NCBI RefSeq assembly: GCF_001625085.1
Contig: NZ_BDAW01000057.1
Span: 1 to 64,000, forward strand
Origin: Nocardia acidivorans NBRC 108247
GTDB lineage: Bacteria; Actinomycetota; Actinomycetes; Mycobacteriales; Mycobacteriaceae
DNA length: 64,000 nt
Direction: 5' to 3'
Each line of letters starts with the position of its first letter. The first letter of the stretch is position 1. The notes under the pieces are model-generated. The model saw only the letters and a list, made by a program, of their open reading frames with translations, did no database searches and was not told the DNA's origin. Below are positions 49,728-58,941 of this stretch, piece after piece. The translations under genes were made by a program, and so were the position numbers.

Positions 49728-50753
49728 ATGACAATGAAGTCCCAAGTAGCACCCCCCGGCTCGACGCGGCAGCGTCCGGGCCGACGGCGATGGCGGCGGT
49801 TGACGCCCTGGATAGCGGTCGCGGCGATGCTCGCCGCGTGTAGTGGTCCGGGCACCGATCAGACCACGCCCGCCCAGGCGCCCGCCGCGGTCGGCAAGCT
49901 CAATTCCGTCGCGGTGGTCACGCACGGCTCACCCGGTGACGCCTTCTGGAACGTGGTCAAGAATGGCGCGGAGGCGGCGGGCGATCAGCTCGGCGTGCGG
50001 GTGGAGTACAACTCCTCCGGCGATCCGAGCCAGCAGGCCAAGCTGATCGACAATGCGGTCGCACAGGGTGTCGACGGTCTGGTGGTCTCCATGGCCAATC
50101 CCGACGCGCTGCGCACCTCCATCGAGAAGGCGGTGTCCGCGGGAATTCCGGTGGTGACCATCAACTCCGGTGAGGACAAGAGCGCCGCGTTCGGCGCCAT
50201 CGGCCATGTCGGCCAGAGCGAGCGGCAGGCGGGCGAGTCCGCCGGTAAACGCCTTTCCGATGCCGGAAAACACAAGATGCTCTGCGTGATTCACGAGGCC
50301 GGGAATATCGGCGCGAACGAACGCTGCGCGGGTGCGACCCAGGGCTTCGGCACCGCGGTCACCCTCCAGGTCGACATCAACAATCCGACCGACGCGCAGG
50401 CCCGCATTCGCGGTGCGCTGGAGGCGGATTCGTCCATCGACGCCGTGCTGACCCTGAACTCGCAGATCGCCGCCCGCGCGGTGGACGCGGTGCGCGAGTC
50501 CAAGTCCAGGGCCGCCATCGCCACCTTCGACCTCAATGACGATGTGGTGCGGGCCATTCAGGCGGGCTCACTGCTGTTCGCGGTCGATCAGCAACAGTAC
50601 GAACAGGGTTATCTGCCGGTGGTCATGTTGAAGCTGTACCGGTCCAATCTCAATAGCGTCGGCGGCGGTCATCCGGTGCAGACCGGACCCGCTTTCGTGG
50701 ACAAGACCAATGTCGATGTCGTCGCCGGGCTCGTCGCCCAGGGCACGCGGTAA
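49728..50753 (+). CDS. Sugar ABC transporter substrate-binding lipoprotein
   Basis: A 341-residue periplasmic-binding lipoprotein. An Arg-rich n-region and the lipobox MLAAC lead into a ribose/inositol-binding fold: VAVVTHGSPGDAFWNVVKNG, VDGLVVSMANPDALRTSIEK, GIPVVTINSG and LLFAVDQQQYEQGYLPV. Operon position indicates inositol or a derivative as ligand, like the IbpA/IatP/IatA system. GTG 49725 or ATG 49734 are alternative starts. Confidence 0.88.
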   Translation: MTMKSQVAPPGSTRQRPGRRRWRRLTPWIAVAAMLAACSGPGTDQTTPAQAPAAVGKLNSVAVVTHGSPGDAFWNVVKNGAEAAGDQLGVRVEYNSSGDPSQQAKLIDNAVAQGVDGLVVSMANPDALRTSIEKAVSAGIPVVTINSGEDKSAAFGAIGHVGQSERQAGESAGKRLSDAGKHKMLCVIHEAGNIGANERCAGATQGFGTAVTLQVDINNPTDAQARIRGALEADSSIDAVLTLNSQIAARAVDAVRESKSRAAIATFDLNDDVVRAIQAGSLLFAVDQQQYEQGYLPVVMLKLYRSNLNSVGGGHPVQTGPAFVDKTNVDVVAGLVAQGTR

Positions 50754-50772
50754 CCGGTCGGGAGTGAATGAC

Positions 50773-51825
50773 ATGAGTGTTGCCACAACGGCTTCCGAGC
50801 CGACCACGCGAACCGAGGGGCTGCGCGCCTCCATCCTCCAGCGTCTGGTGGTGCGCCCCGAGCTGGGTGCGCTCATCGGCGCGCTGGTGGTGTTTCTGTT
50901 CTTCTCCCTCATCACCGACAAGTTCCTGAGCGCATTGGGCGTGTCGAACTGGCTGGACGACGCCTCGACGCTGGGCATCATGGCGGTGGCGGTCGCCCTG
51001 CTCATGATCGGCGGTGAGTTCGACCTCTCCGCCGGTGTGATGACCGCCTCCACGGCCCTGGTCACCGCCCTGCTGACGGTGAACGCGGGCTGGAATGTCT
51101 GGCTGGCCCTGGCGGTTTCGCTGGTCTTCGCCCTGGCGGTGGGCGCGCTCAACGGCTGGGTCGTCATGCGCACCGGTCTGCCGAGCTTCATCGTCACCCT
51201 GGGCACGTTCCTGGCCCTGCAGGGCCTGAATCTCGGTGTGACACGGTGGGTCACCGGTACAGTCCAGGTCTCCGGCGTTCGCGGCGCGGACGGCTATCAA
51301 TCCGCGGGCTGGGTCTTCGCCTCCACCACCGATATCGGGGACGCGCACATCCAAGCCTCGGTCGTCTGGTGGATCGTCCTGACCGCGATCGCCGCGATAG
51401 TGTTGATGCGCACCAGGTTCGGCAACTGGATCTTCGCCGTCGGCGGTTCGCTCCAGAGTGCCCGCGCGGTCGGCGTCCCCGCCGCCCGCACCAAGATCAT
51501 CCTCTTTATGACCACGGCCTTCGCGGGCTGGGTGGTGGGCGCGTGCAATCTGCTTCGCTTCTCCAGCGTGCAGGCGAATCAGGGTGTGGGACTGGAGTTC
51601 CAGTACATCATCGCCGCGGTGGTCGGCGGCTGCCTGCTCACCGGCGGCTTCGGCTCGGTGGTCGGCGCGGCCCTCGGCGCGCTCACCTTCGGTATGGCCC
51701 GGCAGGGCATTGTCTTCGCCGGCTGGAACAGCGACTGGTTCATGCTCTTCCTCGGCGTACTGCTGCTCTCGGCCGTGCTGGTCAACAACGCATTCAAGAA
51801 GCGAGCGGAAAGGGTACGCCGATGA
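50773..51825 (+). CDS. Sugar ABC transporter permease
   Basis: A 350-residue RbsC/BPD_transp_2-type permease with about ten spans, including LGIMAVAVALLMIGGEFDLSAG and the cytoplasmic-loop region VGGSLQSARAVGVPAARTKI. GGGAG lies 8 bases before the ATG at 50773. Its stop overlaps the ATPase start (ATGA). Confidence 0.9.
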   Translation: MSVATTASEPTTRTEGLRASILQRLVVRPELGALIGALVVFLFFSLITDKFLSALGVSNWLDDASTLGIMAVAVALLMIGGEFDLSAGVMTASTALVTALLTVNAGWNVWLALAVSLVFALAVGALNGWVVMRTGLPSFIVTLGTFLALQGLNLGVTRWVTGTVQVSGVRGADGYQSAGWVFASTTDIGDAHIQASVVWWIVLTAIAAIVLMRTRFGNWIFAVGGSLQSARAVGVPAARTKIILFMTTAFAGWVVGACNLLRFSSVQANQGVGLEFQYIIAAVVGGCLLTGGFGSVVGAALGALTFGMARQGIVFAGWNSDWFMLFLGVLLLSAVLVNNAFKKRAERVRR

Positions 51826-52613
51826 GCACCCGGGCACCCCTGATCGAAACCGTCGATATCGGTAAGAGTTACGGCGGCGTGGTGGCACTGCACGATGTCT
51901 CCATGGTGGTCAATCCCGGCGAGGTCACCTGCGTACTCGGTGACAATGGCGCGGGCAAATCCACCCTGATCAAGATCCTGGCCGGAGTGCATCAGCACGA
52001 CACCGGGGAACTGCGCGTCAATGGCGAGGCCACCCGATTCGCTTCTCCGCGTGACTCTTTGGACCTGGGCATCGCCACCGTCTACCAGGATCTGGCCGTG
52101 GTTCCGCTGATGAGCGTCTGGCGCAATTTCGTGCTCGGCTCCGAACCGGTGCGCAAGCTCGGTCCGCTCGAGCTGCTGGATCGCCGCCGCGCCCAGGACA
52201 TCACCCGTAAAGCCCTGGAGGACATGGGAATCGAGATCCGCGACCTGGAGCAGCCGGTCGGCACGCTCTCGGGTGGTCAGCGCCAATGCGTGGCCATCGC
52301 CCGCGCGGTCCACTACGGCGCGAAGGTCCTCATCCTCGACGAGCCCACCGCCGCACTGGGTGTCAAACAGGCGGGCATCGTGCTCCGCTATGTCGTCCAG
52401 GCCCGCGACCGCGGTCTCGGCGTCGTGCTCATCACGCACAATCCGCATCACGCCTACCCCGTCGGCGACCGCTTCCTGCTGTTGCAGCGCGGCGGCCGAC
52501 TCGGCTCCTACGAGAAGTCGGATATCGACCTCAATGAACTCACCCGGCAGATGTCCGGCGGCGCGGAACTCGAAGCCCTGCAACACGAATTGCAGCGAGT
52601 GGTGACGCCGTGA
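51822..52613 (+). CDS. Sugar ABC transporter ATPase (single-domain)
   Basis: A 263-residue ABC ATPase. Walker A GDNGAGKSTL, Q-loop YQDLAVV, signature LSGGQRQ, Walker B VLILDEPTAALG and switch His in VVLITHN. Ribose-type importers normally use a fused double ATPase (RbsA); this single-domain version, like FrcA, would act as a homodimer. Its stop overlaps the kinase start. Confidence 0.9.
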   Translation: MSTRAPLIETVDIGKSYGGVVALHDVSMVVNPGEVTCVLGDNGAGKSTLIKILAGVHQHDTGELRVNGEATRFASPRDSLDLGIATVYQDLAVVPLMSVWRNFVLGSEPVRKLGPLELLDRRRAQDITRKALEDMGIEIRDLEQPVGTLSGGQRQCVAIARAVHYGAKVLILDEPTAALGVKQAGIVLRYVVQARDRGLGVVLITHNPHHAYPVGDRFLLLQRGGRLGSYEKSDIDLNELTRQMSGGAELEALQHELQRVVTP

Positions 52614-53548
52614 CCGCACTGGAGGTGCTCACCATCGGCCGTGTCGGGGTGGACCTGTACCCCGAGCAGAGCGGGGTGCCGCTGGCGGAGGTGTCGACCT
52701 TCGCCAAGTTCCTCGGCGGCACCGCCACCAATGTCGCGGTGGCGGCGGCGCGGCTCGGCCGCCGCACGGCCCTGCTCACCAAGGTCGGCCCGGACAGTTT
52801 CGGCGACTTCGTCCGCAGTGCGCTGACCGACTTCGGCGTCGAGAACCGCTACGTCGGCACCGCGCCGAATCTCCAGACGCCCGTGGTGTTCTGCGCACTC
52901 AATCCGCCCGCCGATCCACCGCTGGTGTTCTATCGCGCACCCATCGCCCCGGACCTCACCCTCACCGAGAATGAGATCCCTTGGGAAGTCGTGGATTCCG
53001 TACCCCTGCTGTGGGTCACCGGCACCGGCGTGAGCGCCGAACCCGGCCGCACCACCCAGCGCGCGCTGCTCGAGCGCCGCGACCGGCGCGGGCACACCGT
53101 GCTGGATCTGGACTATCGCCCCATGTTCTGGCCCGATGTCGCGACCGCCCGCACCGAGATCGGCTGGATGGTCGATCACGTGAATGTGGTGGTGGGCAAT
53201 AGAACCGAGGTGGAGGTGGTCGTCGGCACCGCCGATCCCGATGCGGCCGCCGACCGCCTGCTCGCCCGCGGCGTCCGCCTCGCGGTGATAAAACGCGGTG
53301 CGGAGGGCGTGCTCGTGGCCACCGACACCGAACGCTGGACCGTCCCACCCTGTCGCGTGGAGGTGGTGTGCGGACTGGGCGCGGGCGACGGCTTCGGCGG
53401 CGCGCTCATCCACGGCCTGCTCTCCGGCTGGGATCCACATCGCCTGGGCACCTTCGCCAATGCCGCCGGGGCGCTGGTCGCCTCCCGCCTGGCCTGCGCC
53501 GACGCCATGCCGACCGAGGCCGAGATCGAGGAGTTGCTGTGCACCTGA
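52610..53548 (+). CDS. iolC: 5-dehydro-2-deoxygluconokinase (PfkB family)
   Basis: A 312-residue PfkB kinase that phosphorylates 2-deoxy-5-keto-gluconate. Seen: LTIGRVGVDLYPEQSGVPL (IolC-like start), FLGGTATNVAVAAARLG, and the catalytic GLGAGDGFGGALIHGLL with base Asp. GTG start overlaps the ATPase stop. Confidence 0.9.
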   Translation: MTALEVLTIGRVGVDLYPEQSGVPLAEVSTFAKFLGGTATNVAVAAARLGRRTALLTKVGPDSFGDFVRSALTDFGVENRYVGTAPNLQTPVVFCALNPPADPPLVFYRAPIAPDLTLTENEIPWEVVDSVPLLWVTGTGVSAEPGRTTQRALLERRDRRGHTVLDLDYRPMFWPDVATARTEIGWMVDHVNVVVGNRTEVEVVVGTADPDAAADRLLARGVRLAVIKRGAEGVLVATDTERWTVPPCRVEVVCGLGAGDGFGGALIHGLLSGWDPHRLGTFANAAGALVASRLACADAMPTEAEIEELLCT

Positions 53549-54432
53549 CCGATGACCGCTGGTACCGCCTGCTGCGGACCCGAGCCACCGAACCCGAGGC
53601 GGTGCGGCGGGCGTACGCGGACCGTATCCGGCGGCCGAATCTGCTGTCGGACAAGGGAACCCTGTTCTTGGTCGCCGCCGATCATCCCGCACGCGGTGCG
53701 CTCGGCGTGGGCGGCGACAGCACCGCCATGGCCGGTCGCCGCACGCTGCTGGAGCGGCTGCTGATCGCCCTGGACAATCCGGCCGTGGACGGTGTGCTCG
53801 GCTCACCGGACATCGTCGAGGAATTGCTGCTGCTCGATGCCGTGCACGACAAGATCGTCATCGGCTCCATGAACCGCGGTGGACTCGCGGGAGCCGATTG
53901 GGAGATCGACGACCGCTTCACCGGATACGACGCGGAATCGCTGGTGAAGTACCGCCTCGACGGCGGAAAGATGTTGCTGCGTATGGTGGATTCGGATGCG
54001 GGCACCATTCCGACACTCGAAGCCTGTGCGCGGGCGGTGTCCGAACTCGCCGAACACGGACTCATGGCCATGGTGGAGCCGCTGCCGTACGGACGCGATC
54101 CCTCCGGCGCGCTGGTCATGCATCGCGATGCTGCCTCACTACAGCGCGCGATCACGATCGCCTCCGGCCTGGGCGTCACCTCGGCGTACACCTGGTTGAA
54201 GATTCCTGCCCCGCAGGAGATCTCGGCCCTGGACGCCACCACCCTGCCGGTGCTCGTCCTCGGTGGAGCCCCCTCGGGCGATCCCGCGGCCGACCTCGCC
54301 TCCTGGGGCGCGGCGCTCAATCATGACGTGGTGCGCGGTCTGGTGGTCGGGCGCAGCCTGCTGTACCCGCCAGACGGCGATGTGGCGGGCGCGGTCGACG
54401 CCGCCGCACGGGTGCTGGCGGCCGCATCATGA
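53539..54432 (+). CDS. Cgl0158-type aldolase of inositol catabolism
   Basis: A 297-residue (beta/alpha)8 protein of the actinobacterial Cgl0158 family: LFLVAADHPARGALGVGG, DKIVIGSMNRGGLAG, GGKMLLRMVDSDAGT and LVLGGAPSGD. Position between iolC and iolB suggests that it replaces IolJ, cleaving 2-deoxy-5-keto-gluconate 6-phosphate to malonate semialdehyde and dihydroxyacetone phosphate. A Schiff-base Lys would be expected (K in TWLKIPAP or GGKML). GTG start overlaps iolC by 10 bases. Confidence 0.8.
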   Translation: MHLTDDRWYRLLRTRATEPEAVRRAYADRIRRPNLLSDKGTLFLVAADHPARGALGVGGDSTAMAGRRTLLERLLIALDNPAVDGVLGSPDIVEELLLLDAVHDKIVIGSMNRGGLAGADWEIDDRFTGYDAESLVKYRLDGGKMLLRMVDSDAGTIPTLEACARAVSELAEHGLMAMVEPLPYGRDPSGALVMHRDAASLQRAITIASGLGVTSAYTWLKIPAPQEISALDATTLPVLVLGGAPSGDPAADLASWGAALNHDVVRGLVVGRSLLYPPDGDVAGAVDAAARVLAAAS

Positions 54433-55319
54433 GCACGCTGCATCGTCCGGCCGGAACCCTCTGTGCCGGAGACGATCCGGTGGTGCTCACCCCCGACGAC
54501 GCGGGCTGGACCTATACCGGCCTGCGCGTTCTCCGGCTGGCCGCGGGCGAATCCCGCACCGTGCACACCGGCGAATTCGAAGCCTTCGTCCTGCCCCTGT
54601 CCGGCTCCTGCACCGTGCGTGTCGACGGCCTGACCTTCGAACTCGAGGGCCGCGAAACGGTTTTCACTCGCGTCACCGATTTCGCCTACGTCCCGCGTGA
54701 CGCCGAGGTCGAGCTGTCCACGGTGCACGGCCTCGAGGTCGCCCTCCCCATGGCCCGCTGCACCCGCCGTCTCGAAGCCGAATATGGTCCGGCCGAACAG
54801 GTTCCGGTGGAGGTGCGCGGCGCGGGTCAGGCGACCCGCCAGGTGACGAGTTTCGGCGTCCCGGGCGTCTGGGATCACGCCGACAAACTCAATGCCTGCG
54901 AACTCATCACCCCCGACGGCAACTGGTCCTCCTATCCGCCGCACAAGCATGACGAGGCGAGCGACTGCGAAGTGGTCAACGAGGAGATCTACTACTTCCG
55001 CATTGCCGACCGCGACGGAATCACCCCCTCTGCCACGGGTTTCGGCCTGCATCGCACCTACACCGCGGATGGTTCGCTGGAGGAGAACGTCGCGGTCCGC
55101 GACGGCGACGTCTTCCTGGTCCCGCACGGCTACCACGGCCCGTGCATCGCCGCCCCCGGCTATCCCATGTACTACCTCAATGTTCTGGCCGGTCCCGCCC
55201 CCGAACGGTCCATGGCCTTCTGTGACGATCCGGCGCACGCCTGGATTCGATCGCAGTGGGCCGGGGAACCCTCGGATCCGCGCTGCCCGGTCACCTCGCA
55301 CGAAGGACGCCGCGTATGA
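54429..55319 (+). CDS. iolB: 5-deoxy-glucuronate isomerase
   Basis: A 296-residue cupin enzyme converting 5-deoxy-glucuronate to 2-deoxy-5-keto-gluconate. The metal-binding cupin motif YPPHKHDEASDCEVVNEEIY is near 175-194 and VPHGYHGP near 233-240. ATGA overlaps with both neighbours. Confidence 0.93.
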   Translation: MSTLHRPAGTLCAGDDPVVLTPDDAGWTYTGLRVLRLAAGESRTVHTGEFEAFVLPLSGSCTVRVDGLTFELEGRETVFTRVTDFAYVPRDAEVELSTVHGLEVALPMARCTRRLEAEYGPAEQVPVEVRGAGQATRQVTSFGVPGVWDHADKLNACELITPDGNWSSYPPHKHDEASDCEVVNEEIYYFRIADRDGITPSATGFGLHRTYTADGSLEENVAVRDGDVFLVPHGYHGPCIAAPGYPMYYLNVLAGPAPERSMAFCDDPAHAWIRSQWAGEPSDPRCPVTSHEGRRV

Positions 55320-57157
55320 GACTCACGACCGCACAAGCCCTGGTGGCCTGGCTGGTCGCCCAGCGCTCCGAACTGCTCGACGGCACCGAAGTACCGTTGT
55401 TTCCCAGTGTTTTCGCCATCTTCGGGCACGGCAATGTACTGGGCTTGGGTACCGCGCTACAGGAGCGGCGCGAGGAGATCCCGGTATGGCGCGGGCATAC
55501 CGAACAGGGCATGGCTCTGGCCGCGGTCGGACTGGCCAAGGCGACGCAGCGCCGTCAGGTCGGCATCGCCACCTCCTCCATCGGCCCGGGTGCGCTCAAT
55601 ATGGTGACCGCCGCCGGTGTGGCACATGCCAATCGGCTGCCACTGCTCCTGCTGCCCGGTGACACCTTCACCAGTCGCGCACCCGATCCGGTGCTCCAGC
55701 AGGTCGAGCATTTCGGTGATCCGACCCTCACCGTGAACGACGCCTTCCGGCCGGTGAGCCGATACTTCGACCGCATCACCCGCCCGGAGCAGTTGATCGC
55801 CACGCTGCCGCAGGTGGCCCGCGTACTCACCGATCCGGCGGACGCGGGACCGGTGACACTCGCACTGCCGCAGGACATTCAGGTCGAGACCTACGACTTC
55901 CCGGAGGCGCTGTTCGAACCGGTCGTGCACCGCATCGCACGTCCCCGGCCGGATCGGCGCACCCTTGCCGAGGCGGCGGCCAGACTGCTGAGCGCGCACC
56001 GCCCACTGCTGGTGCTCGGCGGCGGCGTCCGTTACTCCGGTGCGGGCGCGAAAGCCCTCGAATTCGCTGAGCGGCATGGTATTCCGATCACCGAGACCAC
56101 CGCCGGGCGCACTCTGGTCGCACACGATCACCACCTCTACGCCGGACCTCTCGGCGTCACCGGCGCGGCTTCGGCCAATACCCTTGCCGCGGAAGCGGAT
56201 GTCGTCCTCGCCATAGGCACCCGCTTCCAGGATTTCACCACCGCCTCCTGGACCGTCTTCGCCGAGGACGTCCGACTCATCCATATCAATGCCGCCCGCT
56301 TCGACGCCGTCAAGCACGGTGCGCTCGCCGTGGTCGCCGATGCCGAGGCCGCACTCACCGATCTCGCCCCCGAAATAGGGGAGTGGCAGGTGGATCCGGC
56401 CTGGACCGCGCGCGCTCGCGTCGTCCGCGGTGAGTGGGACGCCCATATCGACAAGCTCCGCGCTCCGGGTCTCGGCGCACCCACCTACGCCCAGATCGTC
56501 GGCATGGTCAATGATCTCAGCGGACCCGACGACTACGTCATGACCGCCTCCGGTGGTCTGCCCGGCGAACTCATCGGCGGTTGGCGGGCCACCGGCGGCG
56601 CCCCCACCATGGATGTCGAATACGGCTTCTCCTGTATGGGATACGAGCTCTCCGGCGCGTGGGGCGCGGCCATCGCCCATCGCGGGCTGGTCACCACCAT
56701 GCTCGGTGACGGGTCGTACCTGATGCTCAATTCCGAGCTGTTCTCCGCGGCCTTCGCGGGACATCCGCTGGTGGCGGTGGTCTGCGACAACGACGGTTAC
56801 GCGGTCATCGCCCGGCTGCAGGAGGGCCAGGGTGCGCAGCCGTTCAACAACTTCTACGCCGACTGCCGCAGCAATCACGATATGCCGCCGCGCGTGGACT
56901 TCGCCGCGCACGCGCGCGCACTCGGCTGCGCGGTCTTCACCTCCGGCGAACCCTCGGAATTCCGCGACACCTACGCGCGCGCCCGCGCCACCGCCGTCGC
57001 CGAGCAGCGCCCCGCGGTGATCGTGGTGCACACCCAGCCGTCCTCCTGGACCGAATCGGGGGCCTGGTGGGAAGTCGGTGTGCCGCAGCACCTCTCGGGT
57101 CGAAGCGGCTATGACCAGGAGAAACCGCGTCAACTGCGCTATACCCGCGGCGACTGA
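55316..57157 (+). CDS. iolD: 3D-trihydroxycyclohexane-1,2-dione hydrolase
   Basis: A 613-residue thiamine-diphosphate enzyme that hydrolyses the diketo-inositol ring. The catalytic Glu lies in HTEQGMALAAVG (about 62), the TPP-binding region is GDGSYLMLNSELFSAA (GDG plus N), and the THDH-specific GGVRYSGAGAKALEFAE is present. AAGGAC precedes the ATG. Last gene of the operon; iolA (methylmalonate-semialdehyde dehydrogenase) is not in the window. Confidence 0.93.
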   Translation: MRLTTAQALVAWLVAQRSELLDGTEVPLFPSVFAIFGHGNVLGLGTALQERREEIPVWRGHTEQGMALAAVGLAKATQRRQVGIATSSIGPGALNMVTAAGVAHANRLPLLLLPGDTFTSRAPDPVLQQVEHFGDPTLTVNDAFRPVSRYFDRITRPEQLIATLPQVARVLTDPADAGPVTLALPQDIQVETYDFPEALFEPVVHRIARPRPDRRTLAEAAARLLSAHRPLLVLGGGVRYSGAGAKALEFAERHGIPITETTAGRTLVAHDHHLYAGPLGVTGAASANTLAAEADVVLAIGTRFQDFTTASWTVFAEDVRLIHINAARFDAVKHGALAVVADAEAALTDLAPEIGEWQVDPAWTARARVVRGEWDAHIDKLRAPGLGAPTYAQIVGMVNDLSGPDDYVMTASGGLPGELIGGWRATGGAPTMDVEYGFSCMGYELSGAWGAAIAHRGLVTTMLGDGSYLMLNSELFSAAFAGHPLVAVVCDNDGYAVIARLQEGQGAQPFNNFYADCRSNHDMPPRVDFAAHARALGCAVFTSGEPSEFRDTYARARATAVAEQRPAVIVVHTQPSSWTESGAWWEVGVPQHLSGRSGYDQEKPRQLRYTRGD

Positions 57158-57177
57158 TGGCGGGGCGCGCACGCCAC

Positions 57178-57210
57178 ACCCGAGGAATCCGGGCATACCG
57201 GCACTCGGGT
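57178..57210 (+). terminator. Candidate terminator after iolD
   Basis: ACCCGAG (57178-57184) pairs with CTCGGGT (57204-57210), with an inner CCGG/CCGG pair (57189-57192, 57198-57201). It lies 21 bases after the iolD stop. Confidence 0.45.
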
Positions 57211-57308
57211 GACCCGGGCGGGCAATCTATGGCAGACTCGGCGCGAACGCGCAGGGCGGTCGCATGGAGATCGCACGCGCACGGTGATGTGGGAGTTTGA
57301 AGGTCGCA

Positions 57309-58811
57309 ATGGATCTCAGCGCCATTGAGCGCCAGGTGGCTTCGGACAGAGCGGCCGCCCGGGACCGTTCGCCCGAAGCCGAGTTGGCCCTCGCCACCAC
57401 ACTGTGCGCATTCGCCCGCGGTCTGATCGCCACCAAATCCGATCCCGCGGAGCGTGATCGGTCGGCCTCGGCCCTGGAGCCCGCACAGGAGGCGGTGCTG
57501 CTGCGGCTGCGCTGGCTCACCGCCGGACATGTGAACGCCGTCTTCGCGGGTGAGGTGCAGGATGCGCTGCGCCTGTTCGAGGAGGCCGCGCGCACCATCG
57601 GGCATCGCGAGCTCGCCACAGCCACCATTCGCAATGCGTGCAATGCGTATCGCCAGGTGGCGCACAACTATCCGAACGCCGCCGCGGTCTGCGCGGACGC
57701 GCTCGCCAAATGCGGGGTCTGGCTGCTGCGCCTGGATCCCAATGCCGCGGTCGCGGCCAGCCTGGACGCGGTCACCATTCGCGCCCAGCTCTTCGCCGCC
57801 GACCCGGATCAGGCCGCGCGGTATCTGTCCAGCCTGAACACCCTGCTGCGCACCCTCATGGTCGGTCGGCAGCGCAAACCCGCCATCGCCATGTACCGCG
57901 AGCGCTATGCCCAGGTCACCTCGCCCGCCATGGCGCAGCGACTACGCGAGATCAAGGTCGAGGACATCGGCTTCACCAGCAAGACGGTGACCGCGCTGCG
58001 CAAACTGGAGTGCGCGACGCTCGAGCGTGCGGGGTACCTGACTCAGCAGCAGATCCTGTACCAAACCTCCGGTGATCTGGCGACCATCGAGGAGATCAAC
58101 TGGCAGCTGGCCCTGGTCGGCCTGAAACCCCTGGCCGCCGGAGCCATGCCGGATCAGCCCTCCAAGCCCATGGAGATCAGCACCTCCTTCGGGGCACTGG
58201 GTGTGCGCTGCTCCTCCCGCAATGCCGTCACGCTGGTGCGCGCCGCCCTGATGGCCGCCTATATCGCCGACGGCGCGCAGGTGGTCCCCAGCACCGCCTA
58301 TCAGGGCGTCGCCGAAAAGCATTGGAGCACACCGGAGCCCGAGGTCAATCGGGTCGAACGCCTCGGCGAGGATGTGGTCCTCATCGAAAAGGTCTCCGAG
58401 CACTGGGTTTCGGTGAAGAGCCTGAACTGGGAGATCGCCCCGGTCGGCAAACACCCACTGGCGCTGCGCCTTTCCCATGAGTGGCCGGTGGTCAGCGTCA
58501 CCACCACCGAGAACATGTCCTACGAACTGTGCTGGTATGAAGGCGGTTCCGCCATCCAGTACGCCGCCCTGGGCCTCCCGGCGGGCCAGATTCCGCTGGA
58601 AAAACCGCTCGCCCCATTGGATTTCAAAGCTCTCGCCGAGTATGGCGCGGACTATGCCTCGGAAACCCAGGTCCGCTCGGCCTTCGGAAACACCACAATG
58701 TTCACCAAGCTAACGAGTCTGCCGGGTAGCGGTATCCGTCAGGCCGCCGAGGCCGGTCCGCTGGCCGCACACGGTTCGAACATTCTCTACTTCGGTACCG
58801 GAGCCGATTAA
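57309..58811 (+). CDS. Helical-repeat protein of unknown function
   Basis: A 500-residue cytoplasmic protein. The first 210 residues are Ala/Arg-rich helices consistent with TPR-like repeats (AVFAGEVQDALRLFEEAART, YLSSLNTLLRTLMVGRQRKP). The C-terminal 280 residues are mixed alpha/beta with two similar halves beginning IEEINWQLALVGLKPLAA and SLNWEIAPVGKHPLAL. AAGG lies 6 bases before the ATG. No catalytic motif recognised. It stands between the iol operon and the MFS gene and is not obviously linked to either. Confidence 0.65.
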   Translation: MDLSAIERQVASDRAAARDRSPEAELALATTLCAFARGLIATKSDPAERDRSASALEPAQEAVLLRLRWLTAGHVNAVFAGEVQDALRLFEEAARTIGHRELATATIRNACNAYRQVAHNYPNAAAVCADALAKCGVWLLRLDPNAAVAASLDAVTIRAQLFAADPDQAARYLSSLNTLLRTLMVGRQRKPAIAMYRERYAQVTSPAMAQRLREIKVEDIGFTSKTVTALRKLECATLERAGYLTQQQILYQTSGDLATIEEINWQLALVGLKPLAAGAMPDQPSKPMEISTSFGALGVRCSSRNAVTLVRAALMAAYIADGAQVVPSTAYQGVAEKHWSTPEPEVNRVERLGEDVVLIEKVSEHWVSVKSLNWEIAPVGKHPLALRLSHEWPVVSVTTTENMSYELCWYEGGSAIQYAALGLPAGQIPLEKPLAPLDFKALAEYGADYASETQVRSAFGNTTMFTKLTSLPGSGIRQAAEAGPLAAHGSNILYFGTGAD

Positions 58812-58941
58812 ACACGTATTTCGGTAACAGTGATGGCGATCACTCATGACGTCTACCATTTGATCACTGCGGCAGTTCGTGGCGCATCACAATGGGTCTT
58901 CCGGTGACACGAAATGCCGTGGTCAGAAAGGCATCTCGATC

